In this document: piece after piece, positions 63,102 through 64,000 of the stretch
Layout: each line of letters begins with the position of its first letter
Numbering within the stretch: position 1 is the stretch's first letter
Assembly: GCF_000682695.1 (NCBI RefSeq)
Contig: NZ_AWFG01000019.1
Span: 62,001 to 126,000, forward strand
Source: Hyphomonas chukchiensis
GTDB lineage: Bacteria > Pseudomonadota > Alphaproteobacteria > Caulobacterales > Hyphomonadaceae
DNA length: 64,000 nt
Reading direction: 5' to 3'
Program-made: the position numbers and the translations under genes
The notes under the pieces: generated by a model
The model's database searches: none
Seen by the model: the letters and a program-made list of their open reading frames with translations, nothing else
Told to the model about the DNA's origin: nothing

Positions 63102-64000
63102 CCCGCCAATCGCTGCGCCTTTCGAATCTGCCGGGCTTTGCGATTCCCGCCATCCTGTTTCTGGTGACGGTGATTGCCTACCTCGCTTTCTACCATGACT
63201 TCATTCTATCGACCTTCCTGATCGAGGATGACAACCGGCACCTTGCGCGCGGGATTTTCCACCAGGTCGAGACGGTCAACGATTCTCCGGGGAAGTTCTA
63301 CGTGATCATGCTGGGGTCGCTGACGGGGTCCATAGCGTTCGTGAAGTCGCTGACGCTCGTGTTCTTTGGCCTGAGTGCCGCGTTCATCTATCTGGTCCTA
63401 AAGCCTCTCATTGACAGCCGCCTCCTGCGCGCGGGCGTGGCGCTTTTCATCACGACTTTCCCCGTTGCCGTAGACCAGCCCTACTTCCTGACGGGCGCGC
63501 ATCCCACGATGGGTGTGGCCATGGTGATGGGCGCGTTGGCATGGGTGACGCTAAGCCTCCATTCGGGACGCAGGATCAATGCTGCGTTGGTGGGCGCGGT
63601 GATCATCAGCGTCGTCGCCTTCCGCTTCTCACCGACCATGTTCCTGATGCCGATCGCGCCAGCGTTATGGGCGGCGGCGGGCGTTCTGGTTGGAAAGCTC
63701 GGTCGCAAATACCTGCTCTTCTATTGCGTTCCGGTGATCCTGCTCGGCGTGCTGCTCGCATGGCTCGGTTATCAGACAGCGCATTATACGAGCAATTCCA
63801 ACTGGAGCTCGGCGCCAGAGGCGAGCGTGTTCACAAACCTCATCAAGGCCGTGACCCAGCCGTTCCTGCGACTGAAAGGCCACTTCGGTGCGGCGTTCGT
63901 GGTCTATTCGGCGCTGGCATTCGTCATGGTCGGCCTATCGGCCATCTCCGCCATACGGGTTGGCCGGGCTTTCAACGCGCGCAAGGGGCCCCTGACGGAG
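63098..64000 (+). CDS. Multispanning membrane protein, GT-C-like (cut by window end)
   Basis: An open frame from ATG 63098, overlapping the previous TGA, runs without stop to the window end (301 codons). It has a first hydrophobic helix at about residues 13-30, then a loop with IEDDNRHLARG, and at least six more hydrophobic segments. Acidic residues in the first outer loop are a mark of GT-C glycosyltransferases, including GtrII-like proteins that use polyprenyl-phosphate sugars; the GtrB-like gene upstream supports this. The end is missing, so the assignment is only suggestive. Confidence 0.72.
   Translation, partial: MTRQSLRLSNLPGFAIPAILFLVTVIAYLAFYHDFILSTFLIEDDNRHLARGIFHQVETVNDSPGKFYVIMLGSLTGSIAFVKSLTLVFFGLSAAFIYLVLKPLIDSRLLRAGVALFITTFPVAVDQPYFLTGAHPTMGVAMVMGALAWVTLSLHSGRRINAALVGAVIISVVAFRFSPTMFLMPIAPALWAAAGVLVGKLGRKYLLFYCVPVILLGVLLAWLGYQTAHYTSNSNWSSAPEASVFTNLIKAVTQPFLRLKGHFGAAFVVYSALAFVMVGLSAISAIRVGRAFNARKGPLTE

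Overview
This window reads as chromosomal DNA from a G+C-rich alphaproteobacterium. Signs are a phasin gene, a ClpS-ClpA pair, an ahcY-purU-metK group, a KdsA/KpsF-type Kdo pathway and heavy use of ATGA or GTGA start/stop overlaps. A Hyphomonadaceae-like marine or stalked bacterium is my best guess, but that is inference from gene content, not a search. No insertion sequence, integrase, CRISPR array or rRNA was seen.

About two thirds of the window is surface-polysaccharide biosynthesis. Region 1 (1-5142) holds the dTDP-L-rhamnose genes in the order rfbC (cut by the window edge), rfbB, rfbD, rfbA, then an orphan nucleotidyltransferase and a convergent mannose-1-phosphate guanylyltransferase. 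Region 2 (5372-9676) has a subtilisin-like lipoprotein protease, a small lipoprotein and an AGE-family sugar epimerase. Region 3 (9793-13278) is the methyl-cycle and one-carbon group ahcY-purU-metK on the minus strand. Region 4 (13646-24166) mixes four glycosyltransferases, a DegT-type sugar aminotransferase, a phage-type DUF2793 protein, a hydroxyacid dehydrogenase, a CMP-sugar synthetase-like protein and a DUF115/MptE-like fusion. Region 5 (24360-29991) is a Wzm/Wzt-type polysaccharide ABC exporter, a protein with two methyltransferase domains, another methyltransferase and a galactose-dehydrogenase-like oxidoreductase. Region 6 (29996-37264) carries a 2111-residue polyprotein-like enzyme with two glycosyltransferase, two DUF115-like and two methyltransferase domains around a membrane hairpin and coiled coil. 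Region 7 (37508-44407) has gmd, two tandem NKWYS/sulfotransferase-like genes, fcl, a glycosyltransferase, phenylalanine hydroxylase and UDP-xylose synthase.

A tRNA with a CAT anticodon (probably Ile2) at 44421-44494 marks a change to mostly housekeeping genes (44657-57206): galE, a SIMPL protein, kpsF, a D,D-carboxypeptidase, phasin, DUF1499, clpS, clpA, an RTX-repeat lipoprotein, a beta-lactamase-fold hydrolase, a methyltransferase, an RluE-type pseudouridine synthase and kdsA.

The last region (57514-64000) is a second sugar operon with tight overlaps: CDP-glucose synthesis, CDP-glucose 4,6-dehydratase, an epimerase/reductase, a polyprenyl-phosphate glycosyltransferase-like protein, a sulfotransferase-like protein, a flippase-like membrane protein and a GT-C-like membrane protein cut by the window end.

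Together the genes could supply dTDP-rhamnose, GDP-6-deoxyhexoses, a CDP-6-deoxyhexose, UDP-xylose, UDP-galactose and Kdo. They could also assemble, methylate, possibly sulfate, and export a complex O-antigen or capsule by an ABC-transporter route. The least described parts are the 2111-residue enzyme and the three DUF115/MptE-like domains.
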